Source: Bryobacteraceae bacterium | GTDB taxonomy: Bacteria; Acidobacteriota; Terriglobia; Bryobacterales; Bryobacteraceae | NCBI GenBank assembly: GCA_025928545.1 | Contig: JAICJH010000019.1 | Location: 1 to 64,000 of the forward strand | Direction of reading: 5' to 3' | Length of the DNA: 64,000 nt | Part shown: positions 7,902 through 16,221 of the stretch, piece by piece | Numbering within the stretch: the first letter of the stretch is position 1 | Layout of the letters: each line of letters starts with the position of its first letter | The notes under the pieces: model-generated | The model's input: only the letters and a program-made list of their open reading frames with translations | Databases searched by the model: none | What the model was told of the DNA's origin: nothing | Program-made: the position numbers and the translations under genes

Positions 7902-9509
7902 CTACCAAACCGGGGCGGGTTTGGGACGCAGGTATGCGGCGACTGGATTCTTCGGGAGGGTCGCGAGGGCCGAGATCACAACCTGGGCGTTTAATTCGGC
8001 GCCTTCGCGCGTTGTGTGGACACGCTTGTCGGCGAATAAAGCAGTGACCGCGGCTTCGCCCATGGGATCGTAACGGCCGGCGATGAGTTCGTTGAGATCG
8101 AGAAGCGGGACGTTTTCCGATTTTGCGACGGCTCGCGCCCAATCGGCATGGCTGTCCGTTTGGCGGGCGATTTTGCCGTTCTCCCAGATGTTGCGGGGAA
8201 TCAGCGTGCAGATCACAGGGATGGCTCCTTTCGCGCGCGCGTCCGCAATGTACTTGCGCAGGTACCAGCCCCAGGTGTGAACGGTTTCGCCGCTGCGGTT
8301 CTCGGTTTCATCGCCGGTGCCGTGAAGCGGGGCGGTGGGTCCGTTATCGTTGTGACCGAACTGCATGATCACGAGGTCGCCGGGCTTGAGGAGAGAGAGC
8401 GCGCGATCCCAATAGCCCTGCGCTATGAAAGTGCGGGCGCCTGTGCCGCCGACGGCGCGGTTCACTACATTGATTTTGGCGGGATCGAAATATGCGGCGA
8501 GGGGATCGCCCCAGCCCCACTGGCCGGGGCCGTCAATGCCGTCGCCGCGTCCGTTGCGAATGGTCGAATCGCCGATGAGGAGGAGATTGGGGAGGGCGGG
8601 ATCGGCGGGGTCCGGCAGATTGAGCCAGCGCAGGAAATTTTCGCGATCCGTACCGGCGGGACGCGTGAGATGGGGCAGGACCACGATGTTGAAGGGCGCG
8701 ACTTCGATCGCGCGGCCGACAGCGGAGAAAGTGCGTATGATGGCGTTCTCACGGGTCGCCTTGAGGCCGGCGATCACGCCCTGAGCATTGAGGTCCGCGC
8801 CTTCTTCACTGGTGTGGGTGTGGTCTTTGGGAAAAAGGGGGGCGACGGCGGGTTCGCCCATTTGCTCAAAGCGATCGGCCATTAGGTTGGTGAGGTCGAT
8901 GAATGCGGTGTTCTCGGATTTCGCAAGGTCGCGCGTCCACTCGCCGTAGCGTCCGGAACCGCGCTCGATGTGGCCGTCTTTCCAGATGTTGCGAACGGTG
9001 AGGGAAAAGAGAATCGGGGTGGCGCCTTTCGCCCGGGTGTCGCTGATCATTTTGCGCATGTACCAGCCGAAGGTGTGGACGGTCTCATGCTGTTTGGTGA
9101 GTTGATTGTCGATCTCCTGGCTCTCGTCACCCAGGCCGGGGAGCGAACCGCGCGCGATTTTGTCGCCGTTGATTTCGCCGCCATCGTTGTGGCCGAACTG
9201 GATCAGAACGTAGTCGTTGGGTTTGACGTCGGCGAGGAGTTTGTCCCAGAGGCCTTCAGCGACGAAGGTGCGGCTGCTGCGGCCACCACGGGCTTCGTTC
9301 ACGATGTTGATTTTTGCGGAGTCGAAATATTTGGGGAATGGCTTGCCCCAGCCGATGGCGTCGGGAATGCCGTCGGCGGCGGTGGAATCTCCGGCGATGA
9401 AGATGGAGGGCAAGGCGGGATTGATTGCGGCGCTGCCGGTCACGCCGGCGAGGAGTGTCAGGGCGAAAACAGTGAGCAGTCCTGCGCCTAGTTTCATGAT
9501 TCCGTTCAT
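7902..9509 (-). CDS. Exported tandem SGNH esterase, rhamnogalacturonan acetylesterase-like
   Basis: 535 residues with a signal peptide (LGAGLLTVFALTLLAGVTGSA). Two SGNH domains follow one another, about residues 35-270 and 310-520. The first has GDSTAAD (nucleophile block), GGRSSRTF, GHND and a closing DHTHTSEEGA; the second has GDSTIRN, GGTGARTF, GHND and DKRVHTTREGA. These blocks are those of the RGAE family, which removes acetyl groups from rhamnogalacturonan backbones. In an ungapped alignment of the closing blocks the catalytic Asp three residues before the His is present in the first domain (DHTH) but is Lys in the second (DKRVH, Asp now four residues away). The second domain may be inactive or altered. 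Start overlaps the stop of the upstream DinB-like gene by four bases in the minus-strand order. Confidence 0.9.
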   Translation of the reverse strand: MNGIMKLGAGLLTVFALTLLAGVTGSAAINPALPSIFIAGDSTAADGIPDAIGWGKPFPKYFDSAKINIVNEARGGRSSRTFVAEGLWDKLLADVKPNDYVLIQFGHNDGGEINGDKIARGSLPGLGDESQEIDNQLTKQHETVHTFGWYMRKMISDTRAKGATPILFSLTVRNIWKDGHIERGSGRYGEWTRDLAKSENTAFIDLTNLMADRFEQMGEPAVAPLFPKDHTHTSEEGADLNAQGVIAGLKATRENAIIRTFSAVGRAIEVAPFNIVVLPHLTRPAGTDRENFLRWLNLPDPADPALPNLLLIGDSTIRNGRGDGIDGPGQWGWGDPLAAYFDPAKINVVNRAVGGTGARTFIAQGYWDRALSLLKPGDLVIMQFGHNDNGPTAPLHGTGDETENRSGETVHTWGWYLRKYIADARAKGAIPVICTLIPRNIWENGKIARQTDSHADWARAVAKSENVPLLDLNELIAGRYDPMGEAAVTALFADKRVHTTREGAELNAQVVISALATLPKNPVAAYLRPKPAPVW

Positions 9510-9985
9510 TTCACCAGAAGTATTTGTCCGGCGTGCATTGCGACATGGCTTGTGCGGCTGAGCAGGACAGCCATGCGATTGCGGGATGGGTCTTTAGCGA
9601 AGTCTTCGGCGGAGACCGAGGCGTGTTTCTCCAGCCATTGGTCCGGGGTGAACTTCTCGAAGGCGGCGGTCAGTTTGTCGTTGACCTCCGCCAAGGCTTG
9701 CTTCAGAGCTTCCGGGGAAACATGATCGGGGAGAGCGCGGTCGGGATTATCGATGTAGGCGGCGTCCAGTTCGGGATGCAGGCGCTCACCGATGCCCAGC
9801 ATGGGTAAGAGCCGGTCGTTCACGGCGGCCAGATGTCCGATGAGATAAGTAATTCGGTTTCTGCCGGGCGCGACCTCACGCTGAAGCTTATCGTTGTCCG
9901 CGGCGGCCAGGACGTCATTCAGGCGGCCTACTGCCATCTTCCAGGATTTCACGGCGGTATTGGCGAATTGTTCGTTGGATGACAT
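9506..9985 (-). CDS. DinB-like metalloprotein
   Basis: 159 residues starting MSSNEQFANTAVK, with a GGTGAGGG ribosome binding site a few bases upstream; a longer start at 10057 lacks such a site. The four-helix DinB/YfiT pattern is visible: RNRITYLIGHLAAVNDRLL (first metal-binding His, residue about 50), and near the C terminus LLSRTSHVAMHAGQILLVK with two histidines spaced as in the family's H..H pair. Members of this fold include thiol-dependent transferases and stress proteins; the reaction here is unknown. The stop overlaps the esterase start by four bases, so the two genes are translationally coupled, although no functional link is obvious. Confidence 0.82.
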   Translation of the reverse strand: MSSNEQFANTAVKSWKMAVGRLNDVLAAADNDKLQREVAPGRNRITYLIGHLAAVNDRLLPMLGIGERLHPELDAAYIDNPDRALPDHVSPEALKQALAEVNDKLTAAFEKFTPDQWLEKHASVSAEDFAKDPSRNRMAVLLSRTSHVAMHAGQILLVK

Positions 9986-10047
9986 GGGTTCCCTCACCAT
10001 CCATATTAGTTGCATGATATCCTGCGCGAGGCCAACCAGAAAAACAG

Positions 10048-10769
10048 ATGCATACATTCAACTGCAATATCTGCGGCTCACCCTGCCGAAGCGAGTCCTG
10101 GATCGCGAGTTGCCAAGCTGCAGCCGTTGCGGATCGAATGTGAGGTTTCGCTGGATTGTTCATGTATTGTCCAGCGAGCTGTTCGGCGAGAGCCTCCCGC
10201 TCAACAAGTTCCGCTCGCGAAAAAAGATACGCGGCCTTGGAATGAGTGACCCGATTTCCATTGCGGCCGTGCTGGCGAAGCGCTTCGATTAAAGGAACAC
10301 GACACTCGATCGCAAGCCGCAGTTCGATATCCTCAAGCCCTCTCCTTCTGATTTCGGCTCGTTCGATTTCGTAATTGCGAGCGAGGTGTTCGAGCACATA
10401 TGCCCCCCGGTGCAGCCGGCGTTCGACAATCTGGCGAGACTTCTGAAGACCGGCGGCTTCGCAGTTTTCTCAACTCCGTGGGAGCTCAGGGGCGACACGG
10501 TTGAACCCTTTCCGAATCTTAGTGACTGGCAGTTAGTCAACCTACGGTCAGGATATGTTCCTGTCAACCGGACCGCCGGGGCGCAACTCGAGATCTTCGA
10601 AAACCTGACATTCCACGACGGCCCCGGCAGCATTCTGGAGATGAGAGTGTTTTCGAAAAGCGGACTGTTGGCGAATTGTGAGAGGGCCGGATTTGCGGAC
10701 GCTGGAATCGGCCCCGATTACCCGCCGTTCGGGATCATCTGGGATAAGTGGTCGCGCGGGCGCAACTGA
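10048..10769 (+). pseudogene. SAM-dependent methyltransferase gene, inactivated by frameshift and nonsense codon
   Basis: The ATG at 10048 opens MHTFNCNICGS, then the frame must shift by one base between about 10075 and 10095 to continue as LPKRVLDRELPSCSRCGSNV and RFRWIVHVLSSELFGE. The same frame hits TAA at 10290-10292 directly after AKRFD, then carries on as RNTTLDRKPQFDILKPSPSD, FDFVIASEVFEHI, ARLLKTGGFAVFSTPWELRG and so on to a stop at 10767-10769. The N-terminal CxxC and CxxC pair form a zinc ribbon, and the FDFVIASEVFEH and GGFAVFSTP blocks are motifs of a class I methyltransferase. In relatives as I recall them the stop position is Tyr, so a TAT/TAC to TAA change is likely. Two independent lesions argue for a true pseudogene instead of one sequencing error. 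Confidence 0.82.
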
Positions 10770-10792
10770 ATGAAATTCCACAGCACTCGAAG

Positions 10793-11839
10793 TCAGGATG
10801 GCCAATCGACTGATTCGAGCGGCGCGTCGGTTTGCCGGACAACAATCCAGTATTCGGTTGAGATGGTCGCTTTGGCGGGAAGCCAGCGATAGGTCGGGAT
10901 GTTGAACAGACGGCCTCGGTCGACGGTTTCGCGACGGGATTCGGGAAATGGCGAGACGCCGAATTCCATCCCGCGGGTGAGGGTTTGGCCGTTCCAGGGA
11001 CTTTCGGTGCGGCTGTGATTCTCTTCCCAGATGCCGAGCCAGGGGAAGTCGGAACGCTTCCAGATATAGCCGATTGCGACTTTGGATGATGGGCTCCAGG
11101 CGGTGAAGAAGGCGTGTTCTTTCGCCTCGTTCATGGCGTGGGCGGTGTAGCCGCTGGAGACGGGCGAGATATTCATAACGCGCAGATCCATCAGGGCACC
11201 GTCTTTGCGGGGTGCGAGCGGCCAATCGAATTCGGCGCCCGCGTTCAGATAGGCGTCGGTGCCGAACTCGGATTCGAAGACTTTGGATTGCGCCGCCGAG
11301 GCCCGGAATTGCGTGACGCCGCGCTCGAGAAAGGGGGGGCCAAGGGTGACGTGTTGCGTCCATCCGATGGGGCGGTCAAACGCGGCAAGGCTTTCGACGG
11401 TTTCGCAGATGCGGATCGCGGCGCCGCGCAGTTCGAGAGTGCGCTCGAAGCGGAGCTGCGCCAGCGGCATGGTGGTGGCCATGGTGAGACGACCTTTCGA
11501 TTCCGAAATATCGAAGGGCGCGACCGAGCCTTCTCCATGAGCTGTGACGCCGGCGGCTTCTTCTTCGGCCGACGGACCGCCGAAGATATCGAGGCAGAGG
11601 TTTTGACCCATGATGCCGGCGAGGAGGCGCGCGTCGCAGCCGGTTCCGAATTCCGGATGCTGCGCCGCGTCGAAGCTCACGGGATCGACGGATTTCCACG
11701 GCGGAGTCCAGAGCGGATTCACGCCGGTGCGTTTATGGACGATGGAGGCGATGTGTCCACCGCCAGGCAGAACGGTGACGTGGAGATCTGAATTCTCCGT
11801 TGTGAAGGCCTGACGGCCGTTGTATTTCGCTGCTGGCAT
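10793..11839 (-). CDS. Aldose 1-epimerase-like protein (galactose-mutarotase fold)
   Basis: 348 residues without a signal peptide. The sequence has the beta-sandwich character of the galactose mutarotase superfamily: VTVLPGGGHIASIVHKRTG near the N terminus, then GPPFLERGVTQFRASA, and WEENHSRTESPWNGQTLTRG, with His in positions that could serve catalysis (GWTQHVTLGPPF, about residue 163). Family members interconvert sugar anomers or bind carbohydrate. Only two bases separate it from the stop of the PqaA-like gene upstream, so it is the last gene of a probable operon MetE-like, OGL-like, PqaA-like, epimerase-like. The exact sugar is unknown. Confidence 0.75.
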   Translation of the reverse strand: MPAAKYNGRQAFTTENSDLHVTVLPGGGHIASIVHKRTGVNPLWTPPWKSVDPVSFDAAQHPEFGTGCDARLLAGIMGQNLCLDIFGGPSAEEEAAGVTAHGEGSVAPFDISESKGRLTMATTMPLAQLRFERTLELRGAAIRICETVESLAAFDRPIGWTQHVTLGPPFLERGVTQFRASAAQSKVFESEFGTDAYLNAGAEFDWPLAPRKDGALMDLRVMNISPVSSGYTAHAMNEAKEHAFFTAWSPSSKVAIGYIWKRSDFPWLGIWEENHSRTESPWNGQTLTRGMEFGVSPFPESRRETVDRGRLFNIPTYRWLPAKATISTEYWIVVRQTDAPLESVDWPS

Positions 11840-11841
11840 GG

Positions 11842-13233
11842 TTATTTGCGGTGCGGAGGCGGGCTGAAGGGAAGTGTATCCGGCGTGATTCGGATTCCGC
11901 TGGTCAATTTTATCGATGAAGTTTTGGTTGGGAAAGTGGCTTCGATGAAGAATGCGGTCCAGCCGGGATCGGGCTTGTCGATTTTCGCGATATAGAGGCC
12001 GCCACCTTTGTCGTCGAGCACGGTGCTGGTGTAGGCTTTACCGATGGAATCGAGCCGGAAGTCGCGGGCTTTGGGATTGTTGGCTTCCCACATCACCACC
12101 TGGGTTGGCTTCGTGATGGTCTTCATGTGGATGGAGCCGTCTTTTTCAAAGCTCCAGTCCAGCTGCGGACGCGGCTCATTGTTGACGATGGTTGAGTAGA
12201 ATGCGGCGGCGGATTCTCTGGCGTCGGAACCGTTGAGATCGTGCTTCGTATTGGGAACGTAGCGGAGGGCTTTCTCACCCTTCAGATCTTTCCAGTAGAA
12301 CTGGGATGAATCGGGAAGGAAGTATTGATCGCCGGCACTGTTTACGACGTACTTCGGCATGGTCAGGCGGTCTAGATATGAATAGGGATCTTCAATCGCC
12401 ATCAGCTTCTTGTATTGCGGGGTGCCCATCCAGTCGAACGTTTTCATCTCGATGTAGTCGGCGAGCGCTGTGGACCAGGAGCCGTAGGCGCTGTAGTGGT
12501 GTTCCGTGGCTTTCGAAACGTTGAGGGTGTCGATTACGAGCGGCATGATGGCGACTACGCGCTTATCGACAGCAGCTGTGGTCCAGGTTGTCCAGCCGCG
12601 TTTGGAAGCGCCGCAGACTACGAAATGTTCCACCGTGTCATTTTTCTCTTTTGCGACTGCGATTACGGTATCCATGGCGCGCACGGCCGCTTTGGTCATG
12701 GGGAGACGGAGGGGCCAGGTTTCGTTGTCTTTGCCGCTGCCTCGCATGAACTTGTCCCAGGTGTAGACGATGGCGGCATCTTCGGTGCGGGGTTTGGTTT
12801 CTCCCGCGAAGAGCAGAGGCTCATTGGGGATGCCACGGAGTTCGGCGGCAATCGTGTTGGTGCTGGTGGCAATGGAAACGACCAACGGGTCAGCCTGCTC
12901 GGGCGGAGCGCTGTTGATGGAGCCACCGGTCAGGAAAAGGAAGGCGGTGGATTTTGTGACGCGATCGGGAATGACGATGGTGAGCCAGTGGTGCCAGACG
13001 GGGTGGTCGACGTCCTTTTCGCTGCGCCATTTCTGCGAGGTGAGGTCGTAGACATATTGGGTGTAGCCACGGCCGGCAGCAGTTCGGGTGAGTACGTATT
13101 TATAGTTGGGGTCCGGGGCTGCGACGTAGCGGTCGAGGGCGGTCTGGCCGGCGAAGGCCTGGAGGATGGCGACCGTCAGGAGGGCGGCCAGTCTGAGTAT
13201 TCTCACCTGACGATTATGCCACCTGAACAACAT
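11842..13233 (-). CDS. PhoPQ-activated pathogenicity-related protein (PqaA-like), exported alpha/beta hydrolase
   Basis: 463 residues from the ATG at 13233, which overlaps the upstream gene by 20 bases; a GTG at 13209 (reading VRILRLAALLTVAILQAFAGQ) lies just after that gene's stop and gives a cleaner signal peptide. The body matches the PqaA family: GYTQYVYDLTSQKW, HPVWHHWLTIVIPD, FLTGGSIN, and the nucleophile block CGASKRGWTTWTTAAVDKRV with Ser in GASKRG. Further blocks IEDPYSYLDRLTMPKYVVNS and YVPNTKHDLNGSD carry the likely acid and His. The family is an exported alpha/beta hydrolase of uncertain substrate. In this setting among sugar genes a carbohydrate ester is a fair guess. Confidence 0.88.
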   Translation of the reverse strand: MLFRWHNRQVRILRLAALLTVAILQAFAGQTALDRYVAAPDPNYKYVLTRTAAGRGYTQYVYDLTSQKWRSEKDVDHPVWHHWLTIVIPDRVTKSTAFLFLTGGSINSAPPEQADPLVVSIATSTNTIAAELRGIPNEPLLFAGETKPRTEDAAIVYTWDKFMRGSGKDNETWPLRLPMTKAAVRAMDTVIAVAKEKNDTVEHFVVCGASKRGWTTWTTAAVDKRVVAIMPLVIDTLNVSKATEHHYSAYGSWSTALADYIEMKTFDWMGTPQYKKLMAIEDPYSYLDRLTMPKYVVNSAGDQYFLPDSSQFYWKDLKGEKALRYVPNTKHDLNGSDARESAAAFYSTIVNNEPRPQLDWSFEKDGSIHMKTITKPTQVVMWEANNPKARDFRLDSIGKAYTSTVLDDKGGGLYIAKIDKPDPGWTAFFIEATFPTKTSSIKLTSGIRITPDTLPFSPPPHRK

Positions 13234-14248
13234 AAACCTGGGTCACTCCAGTGCGATCGCTGGCGAAGGCTACCTGGTCTTCCTCAAGGGACCAGCTGGG
13301 ATGCGGATGGGTGTATTGCGGGCCATAGACTGTGTCGGCGGCGTTTTCCATCCAGCTGAGCGTCTTGTCCAGTGTGTTTTGGGCGTTGGCGAAGTCCTCC
13401 GCCAGCGCGTAAGAGGACTTCCGCCACTGGGTGCCCCGATTGCTTGATTGGCTGAGGCAGAGCTGCTTTCTTGCTCCGGTGGCTACGTCAATGATTTGCA
13501 GGCCCTCATCGGGGTGGTTTGTATCGCAGAGGATTCGTTCGCCGCGGCGATCCGGAGAAATATGCCACGCGTTGTAATCGGTTATGGTGGAAATCGCGCG
13601 CGTACTCCAATCCATGCGGCACAGTTTGTACGGCCAGATTGAGAAGACGATTTCGCCGGAATTGCGAAGGAATGTTTCGTGGACAATGAATTCGTCGTTA
13701 CCGTGTCGATAGAGGCATTCCATGCCGGTGCCGTCGCGGCGGACGCGATGCATGCGTGGGGCGGGATCGCCGGCGAATTCAATCCAGGCCGGATCGAGCG
13801 GATGAAATTGCGGATGGATTACGGTGCGCGGGAATGGAATGGCGTGCCAGGCGGTTCCGTCAAAGCGGCCTGCGACGAGACCGGACGTGCTGCCCGCTTT
13901 GAATGCCGCGGTGAGCCATTCGCCGTCGGGGCTAATGGAGCATTCGCCCAGTTCGGCGCCGGCGGCTTCGAAGATGCAGCGATCGCCTGTCCAGAGACTG
14001 CCACCGCGAGTGACGATGAGATCGCGGCCGTTCGGGTGGAGTGCAGGACTGTAGGGATGGATCGGGGCGCCGAATGTCAGCTGGCTGGTTTCGCCGGTTT
14101 CGAGAGAGACTTTCCACGCTTGAGCGTCGCCGCTCCGGTAGGAAGTGAAGAACATCGACTTGCCACCCGGAAAAAAGGAACTCTGGAGGAAGTAGCTGGG
14201 ATGGCTGATGGCGGGGCCGTCGGTGATCTGCCGGACTGTCGCTGTCAT
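13214..14248 (-). CDS. Oligogalacturonate lyase-like beta-propeller protein (PL22 type)
   Basis: 344 residues starting MTATVRQITDGPAISHPSYF. This ATG overlaps the stop of the MetE-like gene as ATGA, which supports it over the upstream start at 14335. The protein is a seven-bladed WD40-like propeller (SFFPGGKSMFFTSYRSG, ISPDGEWLTAAF, ISPDRRGERILCDTNHPDEG) with the histidines conserved in oligogalacturonate lyases: HPQFHPLDPAWIEFAG, HETFLRNSGEIVF and THPHPSWSLEEDQVAFASD. PL22 enzymes split pectin-derived digalacturonate by beta-elimination in the cytoplasm, and there is no signal peptide here. Relatives outside true PL22 have unknown substrates, so the reaction is tentative. Confidence 0.82.
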   Translation of the reverse strand: MTATVRQITDGPAISHPSYFLQSSFFPGGKSMFFTSYRSGDAQAWKVSLETGETSQLTFGAPIHPYSPALHPNGRDLIVTRGGSLWTGDRCIFEAAGAELGECSISPDGEWLTAAFKAGSTSGLVAGRFDGTAWHAIPFPRTVIHPQFHPLDPAWIEFAGDPAPRMHRVRRDGTGMECLYRHGNDEFIVHETFLRNSGEIVFSIWPYKLCRMDWSTRAISTITDYNAWHISPDRRGERILCDTNHPDEGLQIIDVATGARKQLCLSQSSNRGTQWRKSSYALAEDFANAQNTLDKTLSWMENAADTVYGPQYTHPHPSWSLEEDQVAFASDRTGVTQVYVVQVA

Positions 14249-15252
14249 CCACGCCCCAGGTAGACGTCGCGACCCTGAACCAGAGCGTCGATTTTGCGAT
14301 CGGCGATGGAGCGACGCAGCATCCAGAAGCCGCAATCGGGATGAACCCAGCCGATGCGGTCCGGCCCGAGGATTTGTTCGGCACGATGGATTCGGGCGGC
14401 AATTTCATCGGCCGTTTCGACGTGATTGATTTTCACATCGACGACACCGAGGCCGATTCGGATGCGGGGATCGACATCTTTCAGGGCAATCAGATCGTCT
14501 TCGGCGCGGTGCGCCATTTCCAGAATTACGTGATCGACCTGAAGGACATTCAGAAAGGTTGTCAGAGCGCGCCAGGTGCCCTTCTGCACGGTCTGGCCGC
14601 CATAGTTTCCAAAACAAAGATGCACGGCGCGACGGCCCTTGAAAGAACTCAGCACGCGATTGATCGCCTGAGCGGCGATGGCGCCATGTTCGGGGCTGCC
14701 GGGAATGTTGGCTTCGTCAACCTGAAGGCAATCACATGGCAGGCCCGTTACCTGCGCGGCCAAGGTGTCCGCGACTGCCATCAGGAGTGTGTGGAAATCT
14801 CCGTAGTGGTTATCGAGTAACGTGCGGGCCAGCATGTAGGGGCTGGTGACGGTGAACTTAAAGGGTCCGCCAGAAACGGCTGCCGCCATCTCGCAATCGG
14901 CGAGAAGGTTGAGGCCACCTTCGTCAATGGGGCCTTCGACCACGCCGGCAGCTTTACGGCGGAACTGCATGTGGCGCTGGGCGGCGAAAGCCTCGTGATC
15001 GCTGCGTCCCACCTGACTGCGGATGCCGGCCATCGGGCGCAGGAAGTAGTCGATCATGCCATTGGTATCGGGGTGATTCACGTCGAAGCGATAGAGTTCT
15101 CCATCGGTGGGAAGGTCAATGCCCGCCTGGCGCTGGATGTCGAAGACGACACGCGTGGCGTCGGTGCGCGCCTGCTCACTAGGGAGTGCGGCGAGCCAGT
15201 CGGGGATCGGGTAAGAGCCGACCGTTGTGGTGAGAATTTCTGGTTCCGGCAT
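14245..15252 (-). CDS. Core MetE-like methyltransferase (cobalamin-independent methionine synthase C-terminal domain)
   Basis: 335 residues, roughly half of a full MetE, equivalent to its catalytic C-terminal barrel only. The zinc ligands are in place: HLC (His211, Cys213), Glu245 in ILEMAH and Cys307 in HPDCGFW. TTTVGSYPIPDWL at the N terminus is the usual opening of these core proteins, and LQVDEANI and GLGVVDVK match the barrel. Core-MetE proteins can use methyl donors other than methyltetrahydrofolate-triglutamate. Its stop overlaps the start of the OGL-like gene, and the group continues into PqaA-like and epimerase-like genes, so it may serve a sugar or methyl-group pathway and not simple methionine synthesis. 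Confidence 0.88.
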   Translation of the reverse strand: MPEPEILTTTVGSYPIPDWLAALPSEQARTDATRVVFDIQRQAGIDLPTDGELYRFDVNHPDTNGMIDYFLRPMAGIRSQVGRSDHEAFAAQRHMQFRRKAAGVVEGPIDEGGLNLLADCEMAAAVSGGPFKFTVTSPYMLARTLLDNHYGDFHTLLMAVADTLAAQVTGLPCDCLQVDEANIPGSPEHGAIAAQAINRVLSSFKGRRAVHLCFGNYGGQTVQKGTWRALTTFLNVLQVDHVILEMAHRAEDDLIALKDVDPRIRIGLGVVDVKINHVETADEIAARIHRAEQILGPDRIGWVHPDCGFWMLRRSIADRKIDALVQGRDVYLGRG

Positions 15253-15285
15253 CGCCTTTTGGTTCGAATGCTGTGACTATATCTC

Positions 15286-15318
15286 AAAACGAACGCCTCC
15301 GGTCGGCCGGAGGCGTTT
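15286..15318 (-). terminator. Rho-independent terminator after the DUF1080 gene
   Basis: A perfect 11-base-pair stem (15292-15302 with 15307-15317) around a four-base loop, read on the minus strand and followed within a few bases by TTTT (15289-15286). It sits 40 bases past the DUF1080 stop and just upstream of the MetE-like start, so it separates the keto-sugar operon from the MetE-like operon. Confidence 0.82.
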
Positions 15319-15357
15319 CTGTTGTTCCGTAAATGACGGGCGTATCCGCGCCCGCGC

Positions 15358-16212
15358 TTAGTATTTTTTGAGCCAGATGTTCTTAGCAAACATCTCGCCC
15401 GTGCTCTCGACTTCGATGCCGATCTTGCCGCTGGCTTTGCCGATCGTTTTGTCCCGATCGATCGTTTCGGAGATCAGGTGTCCGTTCAGCAGGTGAGTCA
15501 GGACATTGCCCTGAGCGATGATCTCTTCCGTGTTCCAGTCGTCCTTCTTAAACCAGGAATCGACCGTGGCTTTGTCGCCTAAGGTGGCGAGGAGTTGTTT
15601 TGTGCCGCCGGAGCCCGCTTCAACGACTTCGCCTTTCCATGTGATGATGCCGCGCCCGGTCGATTGCTCATAGAGCTGGCCGGGGTAGCGATTGCCATTA
15701 TCGAAATCGAACTGATAGCCGGCCATTTCCCATTTCGCCTGGCTGGCGCGGGTTGGCTGGGGAGCTGGTGTCTGACCGCCAGGGCATGGCTGGGGGGCGC
15801 GCGCCGCCGGTTCAGCACCGGTGGTAATCCAGCTGCGATACTGAATTCCACTGTTGATATTGCCGGTGCCTTTCATCTCCATCCGGAGATCGAAATCGCC
15901 GACTTCCCCGCCCTGCCAGACGATGTAAACCGTGCCGGTGGGGTGTTCACAGCTGGCGGAGATATAGATGGAGCCATCTTTCACGGACCAAAGCTTGGGA
16001 TCGCCATCCCAGCCTTTGAGCGTTTTGCCATCAAACAGCGAGGTGAAGCCGTCGTGGTTATTAAAATCTTCCGCCGCGGCGTGAGTGAAGCCTCCGCCGC
16101 CACCTGCGCGGCCTCTGCCGGAAGCCCCGCCCGCCGGCGCCTGCGATAACGCAGTCACCACGCAGATTGTCATCATTCCCGCTGCCGCTAATGCGATTTT
16201 GTAAGTTTTCAT
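15358..16212 (-). CDS. Exported DUF1080 protein (3-keto-disaccharide hydrolase/lyase-like)
   Basis: 284 residues. A signal peptide (IALAAAGMMTICVVTALSQA) is followed by a Gly/Arg-rich tract (GGASGRGRAGGGGG, residues about 28-41). The DUF1080 jelly-roll then shows its diagnostic blocks: FTSLFDGKTLKGWDGD, WSVKDGSI, GDFDLRMEMKGTGNINSGIQ, and C-terminal LLNGHLISE, GKIGIEVES. Proteins of this family act on 3-keto-glycosides in the periplasm, hydrolysing or eliminating the glycosidic bond. It is the last gene of an operon with Gfo/Idh/MocA and TIM-barrel genes (gap of nine bases), which is the partner set expected for 3-oxidation of glycosides. A strong terminator follows. Confidence 0.9.
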   Translation of the reverse strand: MKTYKIALAAAGMMTICVVTALSQAPAGGASGRGRAGGGGGFTHAAAEDFNNHDGFTSLFDGKTLKGWDGDPKLWSVKDGSIYISASCEHPTGTVYIVWQGGEVGDFDLRMEMKGTGNINSGIQYRSWITTGAEPAARAPQPCPGGQTPAPQPTRASQAKWEMAGYQFDFDNGNRYPGQLYEQSTGRGIITWKGEVVEAGSGGTKQLLATLGDKATVDSWFKKDDWNTEEIIAQGNVLTHLLNGHLISETIDRDKTIGKASGKIGIEVESTGEMFAKNIWLKKY

Positions 16213-16221
16213 CGGAGTCTC

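Noticed and set aside
12415-13359. 314-codon plus-strand frame antisense to the PqaA-like gene
   Set aside because: Same argument: the minus strand has the family motifs and the plus frame does not resemble a protein.
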